Of a stretch of 25,316 bases of DNA, positions 18,583 to 25,037 are shown piece after piece. The number at the start of each line of letters is the position of its first letter. The first letter of the stretch is position 1. Where the stretch lies: positions 1-25,316 of the IMG/VR virus record IMGVR_UViG_3300007735_000526, one strand, 5' to 3'. The position numbers and the translations under genes were made by a program. This DNA is from a virus. The notes under the pieces are model-generated. The model worked only from the letters and a program-made list of their open reading frames with translations. It did no database searches and was not told the DNA's origin.

Positions 18583-18655
18583 AACGCATATCGGCTAGGG
18601 TCGCAACTTATATCGACTTAGACAAGTCATTAGTTGTTTAATACCCTTACGCGTT
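18583..18655 (-). other. long irregular hairpin after RecA-like gene
   Basis: Minus strand helices nest in order: AACGC, TA(A)GGGT, CAACT, GACTT, 4-nt loop GTCT, AAGTC, AGTTG, ACCCTA, GCGTT. It begins 2 nt after the stop codon. 3'-UTR structure, terminator or small RNA; no U-run follows directly. Confidence 0.55.
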
Positions 18656-18656
18656 T

Positions 18657-19466
18657 TTATTCGTCATCTCCCTCATTAACTATTGTACCATAATAGATAG
18701 ATGATTCATTTAATTGATATCCGAATTTTAATCCGGCATTTCCATTTCTATTTTTACTGAATGTAATATAAGTTCCTCCACCATCACTTTCTTTCTCACG
18801 TCTCATTTCCCCCATAGCATCAAACATGTGTTTTAATTTATTCGATCCTACGAATACATTATTTTTAGTCACTTGTTGAATAATAAGAAATGATGTGAAT
18901 TTATTTGTCTTATTATCACCCTTATTATTCTTAACACACACATCTACTAACCATGACTCGGCTGTTTTTCTATCCCAATTATTATCATCACGCACTCCAT
19001 CCATAATTTCTGCTGCTGAATCGATTAAAACACAATCATATCCTTGATTGAGTACTTGTTCGATTACGTCTTTTGTATTGTATTCTAAATAATCTGACAT
19101 AAATAATGTATCAACTACACCAAATTGTTTAAAACGTTCCGTATATTTAAACATTTGTTTACGTCCCATTTCGCCTGAAATGAATAAACATTTACGTCCC
19201 CTATTTTGAATTGATGCTAATACATCTAATAAAACTGTTGTTTTACCAACACCCGGGTCGCCAATCATCATGTAATTGCTTGCACATGGAATACCACCTT
19301 CTGATGATAAAATCGAGTCAAGTGTTAATCCACTCTTCATTGTATCCATCATTCTTGGATCAATGTTGATGTCTTTTAACTTAACAATACTATCAAAATT
19401 AATGATAGATGGTACGTAAGTTACATTTTTTGTTGATGGACGACCGCGTCTTTTTTGTTCTTGCAT
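18657..19466 (-). CDS. RecA/RadA-like ATPase with N-terminal AT-hook
   Basis: 269 residues from the ATG at 19466 (MQEQKRRGRPSTKN). An upstream start at 19502 lies within the promoter and is rejected. KRRGRPS is an AT-hook. Walker A GDPGVGKTT (residues 69-77), FISGEM after strand 2, Walker B DCVLIDS (Asp149), then FLIIQQVTK (sensor/L2-like) and a C-terminal FSKNRNGNAGLKFGYQL. The order matches RadA/KaiC/DnaB-type RecA folds; no zinc finger or Lon-like domain of RadA is present. Probable role: recombination or branch migration on phage DNA. Own promoter at 19491-19522. Confidence 0.8.
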   Translation of the reverse strand: MQEQKRRGRPSTKNVTYVPSIINFDSIVKLKDINIDPRMMDTMKSGLTLDSILSSEGGIPCASNYMMIGDPGVGKTTVLLDVLASIQNRGRKCLFISGEMGRKQMFKYTERFKQFGVVDTLFMSDYLEYNTKDVIEQVLNQGYDCVLIDSAAEIMDGVRDDNNWDRKTAESWLVDVCVKNNKGDNKTNKFTSFLIIQQVTKNNVFVGSNKLKHMFDAMGEMRREKESDGGGTYITFSKNRNGNAGLKFGYQLNESSIYYGTIVNEGDDE

Positions 19467-19490
19467 AAAACCTTTATTTTTTATTATACC

Positions 19491-19522
19491 TAAAGATACC
19501 AAGCTGGATTTGAGTAACCAAA
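19491..19522 (-). promoter_or_regulatory. Bacteroidetes-type promoter for RecA-like gene
   Basis: -33 TTTG (19522-19519), 20-nt spacer, -7 TATCTTTA (19498-19491); leader 25 nt. Confidence 0.85.
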
Positions 19523-19534
19523 CAAGTTTTTCAA

Positions 19535-19939
19535 TTAGTAAACATATACTGTTTCAAATCCAGTCATTTTACCATTAACAGTAACAATTTTTGCTACTGA
19601 TATGGCATTTCGTTCAGCCATTATTATAGCCTCATCAAGATCATCATGCGTTACACCAAATGTATTATTATACACATTAACATAATTCACTGTTTCTTTA
19701 ACTTCTATTAACATGAATATATCTTTCACATTTGGTTCACCTTCAAACCATTTTCCATTTATACTTGTAATTATAATACCTACTTCACTATCAAATATTA
19801 ATTTAGAATTAGGCATATTATATAATACTGATTCACCAATAAATCTAACTGCTTCACCATTTTTGGTTTCTAGTTCAGTGTTTGGGTTAGATTTGAAATA
19901 TTCGTAATTGAATGGTACTTTTGTGTATTTTTTTATCAT
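19535..19939 (-). CDS. hypothetical protein, paralogue of 10663-11073
   Basis: 134 residues. Shares with the 136-aa protein the blocks KVPFNYEYFKSNPNTELETKNG (given in part), DIFMLIEVKE, NYVNVY, a DLDEAI...A helix and SVAKIVTVNGK. The N-terminal and C-terminal thirds are most alike, the middle has diverged. A small phage-specific domain of unknown role. Its promoter contains an unusual GC palindrome. Confidence 0.7.
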   Translation of the reverse strand: MIKKYTKVPFNYEYFKSNPNTELETKNGEAVRFIGESVLYNMPNSKLIFDSEVGIIITSINGKWFEGEPNVKDIFMLIEVKETVNYVNVYNNTFGVTHDDLDEAIIMAERNAISVAKIVTVNGKMTGFETVYVY

Positions 19940-19955
19940 AATTTTTTTATTTACT

Positions 19956-19987
19956 TAAAGATAACATGGCCCCTTAGGGGGGCCAAA
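19956..19987 (-). promoter_or_regulatory. promoter with palindrome in spacer (operator candidate)
   Basis: -33 TTTG (19987-19984), 20-nt spacer, -7 TATCTTTA (19963-19956). The spacer holds GGCCCC-5 nt-GGGGCC (19968-19984), a GC inverted repeat in a very AT-rich region. Placed between the two boxes it could be a repressor site. Confidence 0.75.
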
Positions 19988-19995
19988 TTTTTCTT

Positions 19996-20592
19996 TTAAT
20001 TAAAAAATTCTCTTTCCCAATTTGATTTAGCAATATGATATTTATTGTTCATATCCCATTTAACTATTGAATTAATTTTATTCATTTCTTTAAGAAATTC
20101 TAAATCCCAATAAAATTTATAAGGTGATTTACAATTATTGTGTTTATATAAATCAATTTTATTATTAAATCTCTTTCCACTTGGTGTAATAATCTCTCCA
20201 GTATGTTTAATTACTTTTTTATTGCCATTTATGTATATTCTGAAATATTCACAATCAATAACATTTTCTTTATCAAAGTATAATAATGAAATGAATGAAG
20301 TTAAAATTTTAGATGAATCATACTCATACATAATTACCTTCCCATTAGAATATATTTCCATAGATTTTAGATCAGATGTGCCTTCATATGTGTAAATTGT
20401 CCAAGTCGTAGGTAAATTATCCCAAATATTATAATTAACTACTAGACGATTTAGGTCATCATAATAATACTTTCTTAAAACATGTTGTATTGTGTCATAT
20501 GATTCTTTAACTTTAAAAGAATCTAAATTCATTTTAGGTAATTCTTGATTTCGAAATCCATCAATAAACCCTTTAATTTGATTACTTTTCAT
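19996..20592 (-). CDS. hypothetical protein, beta-rich
   Basis: 198 residues. N-terminal helix (MKSNQIKGFIDGFRNQELPK), then repeated beta strands with YYYDDLNRLVVNYN, EIYSNGKVIMYEYD and YINGNKKVIKHTGE, each an (x)YxxNG(x)V-type hairpin as in wybbled repeat proteins, and a C-terminal helix ending WEREFF. No motif for enzymatic activity. Own promoter at 20614-20645. Confidence 0.6.
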   Translation of the reverse strand: MKSNQIKGFIDGFRNQELPKMNLDSFKVKESYDTIQHVLRKYYYDDLNRLVVNYNIWDNLPTTWTIYTYEGTSDLKSMEIYSNGKVIMYEYDSSKILTSFISLLYFDKENVIDCEYFRIYINGNKKVIKHTGEIITPSGKRFNNKIDLYKHNNCKSPYKFYWDLEFLKEMNKINSIVKWDMNNKYHIAKSNWEREFFN

Positions 20593-20613
20593 TGTGTTTA
20601 TTTTTTATTTAAC

Positions 20614-20645
20614 TAAAAATATGAATTAATGTTTGGGTAACCAAA
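20614..20645 (-). promoter_or_regulatory. Bacteroidetes-type promoter
   Basis: -33 TTTG (20645-20642), 20-nt spacer, -7 TATTTTTA (20621-20614). Begins 6 nt past the stop of the 52-aa gene. Confidence 0.75.
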
Positions 20646-20651
20646 CAAGTT

Positions 20652-20810
20652 TTAAAAGACGTCTGAATAGATTAATTCACCATTCATGTCCCATTCACTA
20701 TGACCTTTTTCATCATTATAGTAATAACATTGACAATCTTCATTCTCGTAATGGAATTTAGCTTCAACTCCATATTTACTTTTAATTAAATCTAAAATGT
20801 TTTGGTTCAT
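20652..20810 (-). CDS. 52-aa acidic protein
   Basis: MNQNILDLIKSKYGVEAKFH, then YENEDCQCYYYNDEKGHSEW and DMNGELIYSDVF. Beta-hairpin type with a CQC motif; acidic. Preceded by TATATTTA (20840-20833) and the common AT-rich leader. Short but well placed between two promoter modules. Confidence 0.6.
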   Translation of the reverse strand: MNQNILDLIKSKYGVEAKFHYENEDCQCYYYNDEKGHSEWDMNGELIYSDVF

Positions 20811-20832
20811 TGTGTTTATTTTTTATTATACC

Positions 20833-20858
20833 TAAATATAACATCATGTTTTTACAAA
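20833..20858 (-). promoter_or_regulatory. weak promoter candidate
   Basis: -7 TATATTTA (20840-20833) with the usual leader; the only TTTG (20858-20855) is at 14 nt instead of 20, and TTAG stands at the regular distance. Confidence 0.45.
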
Positions 20859-21068
20859 GCCTAATTGGTTTTTGTGATGGGGGTATATATTCTGTCGATG
20901 GGGAGGGGTTTGGAGCGTTCAAAATGTTTTTTACCCACCTCAAAAATTCACATTCCCATTACATACAACTCGTTTCACATACTATTATCTCTCATTATCT
21001 CCCGAACCACACTTTCACCCCTGTTTGTCACCCATTACCATTTTTCTACATACAGTTATAAGATGATT
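20859..21068. other. non-coding spacer with strand-composition switch
   Basis: No gene supported. On the plus strand 20876-20920 is G-rich (GGGGG, GGGGAGGGG) and 20935-21050 is C/T-rich with repeated CCCAC, CACTTTCACCCC words, resembling the composition switch in 12225-12561. Plus-strand ORFs here look like chance. Confidence 0.35.
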
Positions 21069-21296
21069 TTAAATCGATTTACCATATGTTTTTATAATAT
21101 CATTATTGTTGTTTTCTAATGTACTTATCGCTTTATTTAGTTCTATTATCATTTGTAGGTCATGTTGGGTGTCTGGGATGGGGTTGGAGTATGCTGGATT
21201 ATTATTATATGTTTCTTGTTCTGTTATGGATTTTTCTACAAATGATTGTTTGTATTCTTCTCTCAGATTTTTTAGTACTTGTATTACTTGTTCCAT
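21069..21296 (-). CDS. small helical protein, unknown
   Basis: 75 residues, two helices (EQVIQVLKNLREEYKQSFVE and DLQMIIELNKAISTLENNNN) joined by an Asn/Pro/Tyr-rich linker. Starts 2 nt before the 136-aa gene ends, so co-transcribed from 21732-21763. Unknown function. Confidence 0.6.
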   Translation of the reverse strand: MEQVIQVLKNLREEYKQSFVEKSITEQETYNNNPAYSNPIPDTQHDLQMIIELNKAISTLENNNNDIIKTYGKSI

Positions 21297-21298
21297 TC

Positions 21299-21709
21299 TT
21301 ATTTTTCTAGGGTTATTTTAATTAATTGTCTTAAACAAGCTAGTTCTGCTTCTTCGTATGTGTCTTTTGTTCCCCAATCATAAACTAATTCTTTATTTTC
21401 ATCGGATATCATTTCTACAATCCTATATCCATAATTTTGATAGTCATTTAGAAATGGATACCCAAATAAAAAATACTTCTCTCTAAACCATCTAAATACT
21501 TGATTAAATGTTGGTATTTGTATCCATTTATCATCATAAGATACTTCAATGATATCATTAATGTTTACAGTTGGTGGGTCACCATCAACTTCAATCCATT
21601 TCCACATAATACAACCATTCGGATTACCCACCTTTAAACATGGTTCATCAAATCCTAATTCTTTTAGTTCAAGTGATTCTTGATATGGTACAAATTCTTT
21701 TTCTATCAT
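21299..21709 (-). CDS. conserved Bacteroidetes-phage hypothetical protein
   Basis: 136 residues. MIEKEFVPYQESLELKELGF, DEPCLKV, PTFNQVFRWFREKYFLFGYP and the C-terminal DTYEEAELACLRQLIKITLE are the hallmarks of a small family frequent in phages and prophages of Bacteroidetes. Compact alpha/beta, no catalytic motif known. Own promoter overlapping the terminator of the next gene. Confidence 0.75.
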   Translation of the reverse strand: MIEKEFVPYQESLELKELGFDEPCLKVGNPNGCIMWKWIEVDGDPPTVNINDIIEVSYDDKWIQIPTFNQVFRWFREKYFLFGYPFLNDYQNYGYRIVEMISDENKELVYDWGTKDTYEEAELACLRQLIKITLEK

Positions 21710-21731
21710 GACTTGTTATTTTTTATTTAAT

Positions 21732-21777
21732 TAAAGATAAAAAGAAAGAACCAGAATTCCAAACAAATCCTGATTCT
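21732..21777 (-). promoter_or_regulatory. overlapping terminator and promoter
   Basis: Minus strand terminator: AGAATCAGGATT (21777-21766) pairs fully, with three G-U, with AATTCTGGTTCT (21758-21747), followed by TTCTTTTTATC; it ends the lipoprotein gene. The promoter uses TTTG (21763-21760) from the hairpin loop/stem, 20-nt spacer, and -7 TATCTTTA (21739-21732). Confidence 0.8.
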
Positions 21778-21787
21778 TTTTTAAATT

Positions 21788-22003
21788 TTATTTATTTTGA
21801 TGAATAATATTCTTACAATTACCTTTATGTTCCATATCAATTATGGTACCATGGTCATTTTCAATATAATAATACTCACATCCCTCAAGTTCAAGTATCG
21901 ACAACTCAGCATCCATACTTATTCTATACTTTGTACTTGATTTAGGTACATTAGGTTCACGACATGAAGTAATGAATAATGTTGCTATTAGTAATTTTTT
22001 CAT
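21788..22003 (-). CDS. small lipoprotein
   Basis: 71 residues. MKKLLIATLFITSC is a short lipoprotein signal with Cys14. The mature part has LELEGCEYYYIENDHG and HKGNCKNIIH, with paired Cys, a layout seen in a small lipoprotein family of Bacteroidetes phages. Likely outer or inner membrane anchored; superinfection exclusion is possible. Ends in the terminator above. Confidence 0.75.
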   Translation of the reverse strand: MKKLLIATLFITSCREPNVPKSSTKYRISMDAELSILELEGCEYYYIENDHGTIIDMEHKGNCKNIIHQNK

Positions 22004-22105
22004 TGTTTTTGTTTTAATTATTATAAAAATGCCACTTATTCTATTACCCTTTTATATCGTGGCTAACCTGCTTATCTTAAAATACGAGTTTTTCAAGGGT
22101 ACAGG

Positions 22106-22621
22106 TTATTTCTTTTTTAATTGTTCTCTATACCATTTAGCACCATCAATAAATGATTTCCAAGATTCAGGTATTTTATCTAATTTATTTGGATTTATTA
22201 TTTTTTCTATCTCCTCATCTGATATTTCTGTTTGATTTTGATTACCAAGTTTAATACAACAATCTAAACACATTGAATGAACTTGTTTTTGTTCATTACA
22301 ATTAACACATTCTTGTAAAGGAATATCATATAAACCATCTTTAGAATCTTCTTCCATTATTTCTACAATGAGTTGTTTTTGATTTGATTTACCACCAAAA
22401 TATTTTTCACAATTACTAATAAACTCAGATTGAGTTAAACCTGTATTCATAAATGAATTTTCATTTTTCCAAATTTCTTCAATTTCTCTACCTGTTAGTG
22501 AACTTGTTAATCTTTCATAACCAAAGTATTTTTCTCTTAAAGAATGTTGTTCATCATAAGGAGATAAATTATTCCACCAAGCTATTGCTTGTTCTCTTGT
22601 TGATGATTCTATTGATGTCAT
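22106..22621 (-). CDS. conserved phage hypothetical with Cys cluster
   Basis: 171 residues. STREQAIAWWNNLSPYDEQH and GREIEEIWKNE near the N-terminus belong to a family common in Bacteroidetes phages; the middle has ECVNCNEQKQVHSMCLDCC, a C-x2-C...C-x2-C pattern likely to bind zinc; the C-terminus SFIDGAKWYREQLKKK resembles the end of other small phage proteins. Starts by ATGA overlap with the 50-aa gene upstream. Confidence 0.7.
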   Translation of the reverse strand: MTSIESSTREQAIAWWNNLSPYDEQHSLREKYFGYERLTSSLTGREIEEIWKNENSFMNTGLTQSEFISNCEKYFGGKSNQKQLIVEIMEEDSKDGLYDIPLQECVNCNEQKQVHSMCLDCCIKLGNQNQTEISDEEIEKIINPNKLDKIPESWKSFIDGAKWYREQLKKK

Positions 22622-22770
22622 AGTTTATTTTTTTTGCATTCATTAATAATTTCTAAAACATTTACACAAATCCATAATGTTAAACATACAGCAATTAATG
22701 TTGAGTGTTCATTATGGAAAGGAGTATTAAATATTTTATAAATGATTAAATAAAAAATAATGTCTTTCAT
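22618..22770 (-). CDS. 50-aa membrane protein
   Basis: MKDIIFYLIIYKIFNTPFHN, then EHSTLIAVCLTLWICVNVLE and IINECKKNKL. One clear membrane helix (residues ~23-40) and a hydrophobic N-terminus. Its TGA overlaps the ATG of the 171-aa gene (ATGA), strong support for a real, coupled gene. Confidence 0.7.
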   Translation of the reverse strand: MKDIIFYLIIYKIFNTPFHNEHSTLIAVCLTLWICVNVLEIINECKKNKL

Positions 22771-22773
22771 ATT

Positions 22774-22977
22774 TTAAATTTTTTTAATATCATCAAATGA
22801 TAAACTTACGATTGTTCCACCACTTAATACTTTAGTAAAGTGAGGATTGTTTTTATCAGTCCATCCATTTAATTGAGCATACAAGCCATTTCTGTTTTCC
22901 CAAACTTTAACGGCTTTTAAACCAGTTACAGCGATATACGCTTTAAAATCTTTAATTAATTGACTTTCTTTTACCAT
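22774..22977 (-). CDS. small basic protein, unknown
   Basis: 67 residues, MVKESQLIKDFKAYIAVTGL, then AVKVWENRNGLYAQLNGW and SGGTIVSLSFDDIKKI: beta-rich with basic patches. Own promoter 23003-23034. Confidence 0.6.
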   Translation of the reverse strand: MVKESQLIKDFKAYIAVTGLKAVKVWENRNGLYAQLNGWTDKNNPHFTKVLSGGTIVSLSFDDIKKI

Positions 22978-23002
22978 AACCTTTTATTTTTTTATTTATA
23001 CC

Positions 23003-23034
23003 TAAATATACGAACAATGATTTGGTTAGCCAAA
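23003..23034 (-). promoter_or_regulatory. Bacteroidetes-type promoter
   Basis: -33 TTTG (23034-23031), 20-nt spacer, -7 TATATTTA (23010-23003). Starts 2 nt past the stop of the 63-aa gene. Confidence 0.85.
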
Positions 23035-23035
23035 C

Positions 23036-23227
23036 TTATTGGTTAGTAATGATAAATTCAATTATTTGAGATTGCAATTTAGATTTGACATCATCTCCAT
23101 TTTCATCAAATATATCCCAAGAATAATGACCACTATTATCATCTTCCATTTGCATAACAGTGTAATCTTTACCTTCAAACTCTACATTCCATGTAGTTTC
23201 TACTTGTACTTTTTCTAGTTTATTCAT
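23036..23227 (-). CDS. small acidic protein, unknown
   Basis: 63 residues, MNKLEKVQVETTWNVEFEGK, acidic beta strands (DYTVMQMEDDNSGHYSWDIF) and a C-terminal helix. Overlaps the upstream 51-aa gene by 8 nt. Confidence 0.6.
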   Translation of the reverse strand: MNKLEKVQVETTWNVEFEGKDYTVMQMEDDNSGHYSWDIFDENGDDVKSKLQSQIIEFIITNQ

Positions 23228-23375
23228 TATTAAACAGTTTATTTATTTCGTTATTAATATACTCATCCATACTCATTTGTGTTAATCCTAAAGCACCTTT
23301 TTGTCCATTTAAATGAGCATTCTTCAATAATTGTTCTAATTCATTCTTAGATAATGTAATACTATTCTCTTCCAT
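23220..23375 (-). CDS. 51-aa helical protein
   Basis: MEENSITLSKNELEQLLKNA, HLNGQKGALGLTQMSMDEYI and NNEINKLFNNE. Helix with Leu repeats. Starts 1 nt after the 115-aa gene ends and overlaps the next by 8 nt, typical coupled phage spacing. Confidence 0.6.
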   Translation of the reverse strand: MEENSITLSKNELEQLLKNAHLNGQKGALGLTQMSMDEYINNEINKLFNNE

Positions 23376-23376
23376 T

Positions 23377-23724
23377 TTAATTCTCATTTAAATATTCAAC
23401 CATGTGTTTACCTTGCTCTGTTAAACTATATAATATATCTCCATTTTCATTAACTGATGTTTTAACTACATCTTTATCAACTAAATTATCCAATATATCT
23501 CCAATATATTTAAGACTAGCTTTCTTATACAATTGTTCAAATTCAGTATCAGTTAATATAAATGTTTCTTCTTTACCAAGAATATAATTATTATATTTTT
23601 GCTCACACTCTTCTAAAATATATTCTTGTAAATGATCTAGTAATACATCTGGTGTTTCTAATTCTTCAGATTCTACAATAGTATTAATTATACTGTCTGT
23701 GTATTCTTTAATTTCTTTATTCAT
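23377..23724 (-). CDS. possible winged-helix protein
   Basis: 115 residues. Acidic N-terminal helices, then a C-terminal segment GDILDNLVDKDVVKTSVNEN followed by LYSLTEQGKHMVEYL, which reads as recognition helix plus wing (LTEQG is the usual last-strand/helix turn of wHTH domains). Possibly a DNA-binding regulator, though the recognition helix is acidic. Promoter in the 79-bp repeat. Confidence 0.55.
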   Translation of the reverse strand: MNKEIKEYTDSIINTIVESEELETPDVLLDHLQEYILEECEQKYNNYILGKEETFILTDTEFEQLYKKASLKYIGDILDNLVDKDVVKTSVNENGDILYSLTEQGKHMVEYLNEN

Positions 23725-23727
23725 GTT

Positions 23728-23806
23728 TTTTTATTTATACTTAAATATAAAAAAAAGCTTGGTAAATTCCAAGCTTAATTTTAAATATTTTTTAGTTTGA
23801 TAAAGG
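23728..23806 (-). repeat. 79-bp direct repeat, copy 1 (thyA end, terminator, promoter)
   Basis: Identical in all 79 positions to 24959-25037. On the minus strand it holds the last codons of thyA (CCTTTATCAAACTAA), a perfect terminator AAGCTTGG/CCAAGCTT with T8 (23776-23755), and a promoter whose -33 CTTG (23773-23770) lies in that hairpin, 20 nt before -7 TATATTTA (23749-23742). Confidence 0.9.
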
Positions 23807-23824
23807 TGCTTTAATTGTTGGGTG
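23792..23824 (-). pseudogene. orphan ThyA C-terminal tail, copy 1
   Basis: In one frame the minus strand reads HPTIKAPLSN-stop, the conserved end of thymidylate synthase, without any thyA sequence before it. It overlaps, in a different frame, the end of the 73-aa gene. Confidence 0.75.
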
Positions 23825-24032
23825 GGAAAGGATATTGTTTCCACTCTTTTACTCTTCCTAAGACTATATGACGAGCATATAATTGATTTGATTTAGGGTC
23901 AATTCCAAATTCAAAACGAGTATATGCATTAATGATATTATCATCATCATATGTTAAAATGTCATTACGAGTCTGTTCTGTAAGTTGATAACTATCAACG
24001 TTTTGTTTTGTTAAAATAACTAAATTTTCCAT
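23811..24032 (-). CDS. hypothetical protein
   Basis: 73 residues, MENLVILTKQNVDSYQLTEQ, DDDNIINAYTRFEFGIDP and YARHIVLGRVKEWKQYPFPPNN at the end. The last codons lie in the orphan ThyA tail read in another frame, so the C-terminus may be an accident of the block junction. Beta-rich; unknown role. Confidence 0.6.
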   Translation of the reverse strand: MENLVILTKQNVDSYQLTEQTRNDILTYDDDNIINAYTRFEFGIDPKSNQLYARHIVLGRVKEWKQYPFPPNN

Positions 24033-24044
24033 AACTTATATTTT

Positions 24045-24212
24045 TTAATTATTAGGTTTAGTTTGTCTTACCTCTTCTTCATCAATAAGTTGGTTGAGTT
24101 CTTCTTCAACCCATTCTGCATTTTCTTGTGATATTGATAATTCTTTTAATTTTTCAAGCAGTTCATTTTTGTTTTGTTCTGCTTCTTCTCTTGACCATTT
24201 TTTGTTTTCCAT
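24045..24212 (-). CDS. 55-aa acidic coiled-coil protein
   Basis: MENKKWSREEAEQNKNELLE, KLKELSISQENAEWVEEELN and QLIDEEEVRQTKPNN: one long acidic helix with heptads. Between two ORFs with 5- and 12-nt gaps. Unknown role. Confidence 0.6.
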   Translation of the reverse strand: MENKKWSREEAEQNKNELLEKLKELSISQENAEWVEEELNQLIDEEEVRQTKPNN

Positions 24213-24217
24213 TTTTT

Positions 24218-24424
24218 TTAATAATTTTTAATTTTTAACGATAAATCTTCTTCATTTGAAATTTCAAATTCACGATAATCACTACAATTGTCCATAGAAT
24301 TTAATTTATATGTATGGTAATTATCGCTATACACGTTTATTGCTATAATGATATTAGGTTTTTGATTCACATCCGTTTTGATATAAACCGTATCACCTAT
24401 ATTAAACTGATTATTTATTTTCAT
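24218..24424 (-). CDS. small beta-barrel protein, unknown
   Basis: 68 residues: MKINNQFNIGDTVYIKTDVN, then IIAINVYSDNYHTYKLNS and an acidic tail. The FNIGDTVYI start and hydrophobic strands resemble SH3-like/KOW-type small barrels. ATG follows the stop of the orphan ThyA tail 2 by 2 nt. Confidence 0.6.
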   Translation of the reverse strand: MKINNQFNIGDTVYIKTDVNQKPNIIIAINVYSDNYHTYKLNSMDNCSDYREFEISNEEDLSLKIKNY

Positions 24425-24426
24425 AA

Positions 24427-24462
24427 CTAATTTGATAAAGGTGCTTTAATTGTTGGGTGTGA
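24427..24462 (-). pseudogene. orphan ThyA C-terminal tail, copy 2
   Basis: Minus strand reads SHPTIKAPLSN-stop (TAG) with no thyA body before it. 29 bp (24431-24459) are identical to copy 1 (23796-23824). Confidence 0.75.
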
Positions 24463-24729
24463 TTATCTTCCAAACGGCCATCCTGCAAAATCATCAGAAT
24501 CCATTACAGATTCAATCAAGGAAACACAATAATCTTCCTCAAGAGAAGTAAATATTATTTTATCTATATCATATCCCTCGGGATGTTTTTTAGCATAAAA
24601 CAACATAGCGCCATTTTCTGGTAGTGTGTAATTAGGATTGTTATTCATTGGTTTAATGTACTTATCATAAACTTGATGTGCTGTCATTTGCACAAACAAT
24701 TCTTGTAATTCATTATTGGTATTTTCCAT
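24463..24729 (-). CDS. hypothetical protein
   Basis: 88 residues, MENTNNELQELFVQMTAHQV, then YDKYIKPMNNNPNYTLPENG and KKHPEGYDIDKIIFTSLEED. Acidic, mixed alpha/beta. Its stop abuts the orphan ThyA tail 2. Unknown role. Confidence 0.65.
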   Translation of the reverse strand: MENTNNELQELFVQMTAHQVYDKYIKPMNNNPNYTLPENGAMLFYAKKHPEGYDIDKIIFTSLEEDYCVSLIESVMDSDDFAGWPFGR

Positions 24730-24732
24730 AAC

Positions 24733-24939
24733 TTAAACGGTTTTAATTTCAACTACTATTTTTTTACCATCAACAAACAAAGGAATACTAATTGAGTCAT
24801 CTGTTGGATGATACATTTTAGGAAATTGTTTGATTTCATACTCCTGTTTTGTTTCTGGTGTTCCTCCAATCGTTTCCCACATTTGGAATGTTTCTTGAAT
24901 CTTTGTTGCGATTCGTTCTATTTGTTTTGATTTTTCCAT
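24733..24939 (-). CDS. small hypothetical protein
   Basis: 68 residues: helix MEKSKQIERIATKIQETFQM, then beta strands (KMYHPTDDSISIPLFVDGKK, IVVEIKTV). First gene after thyA in the inserted block, driven by the promoter in repeat copy 2 (24973-25004). Unknown role. Confidence 0.65.
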   Translation of the reverse strand: MEKSKQIERIATKIQETFQMWETIGGTPETKQEYEIKQFPKMYHPTDDSISIPLFVDGKKIVVEIKTV

Positions 24940-24958
24940 AATTACTTTGTTTATTTAG

Positions 24959-25037
24959 TTTTTATTTATACTTAAATATAAAAAAAAGCTTGGTAAATTC
25001 CAAGCTTAATTTTAAATATTTTTTAGTTTGATAAAGG
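24959..25037 (-). repeat. 79-bp direct repeat, copy 2 (end of thyA)
   Basis: Second copy of the 79-bp repeat. Includes the last codons of the real thyA, its terminator hairpin (25007-24986) and a promoter with -33 CTTG (25004-25001) and -7 TATATTTA (24980-24973). Confidence 0.9.

Noticed and set aside
20155-20180. Wider tRNA search hits such as the TTCGAAC in gene 14460-14723
   Set aside because: Isolated T-loop-like words inside coding sequence without acceptor or T-stem pairing.
20810-21119. Plus-strand ORFs of 83 and 84 aa
   Set aside because: They overlap each other, lack a promoter or leader like those of real genes here, and arise from a stop-poor C/T-rich spacer.
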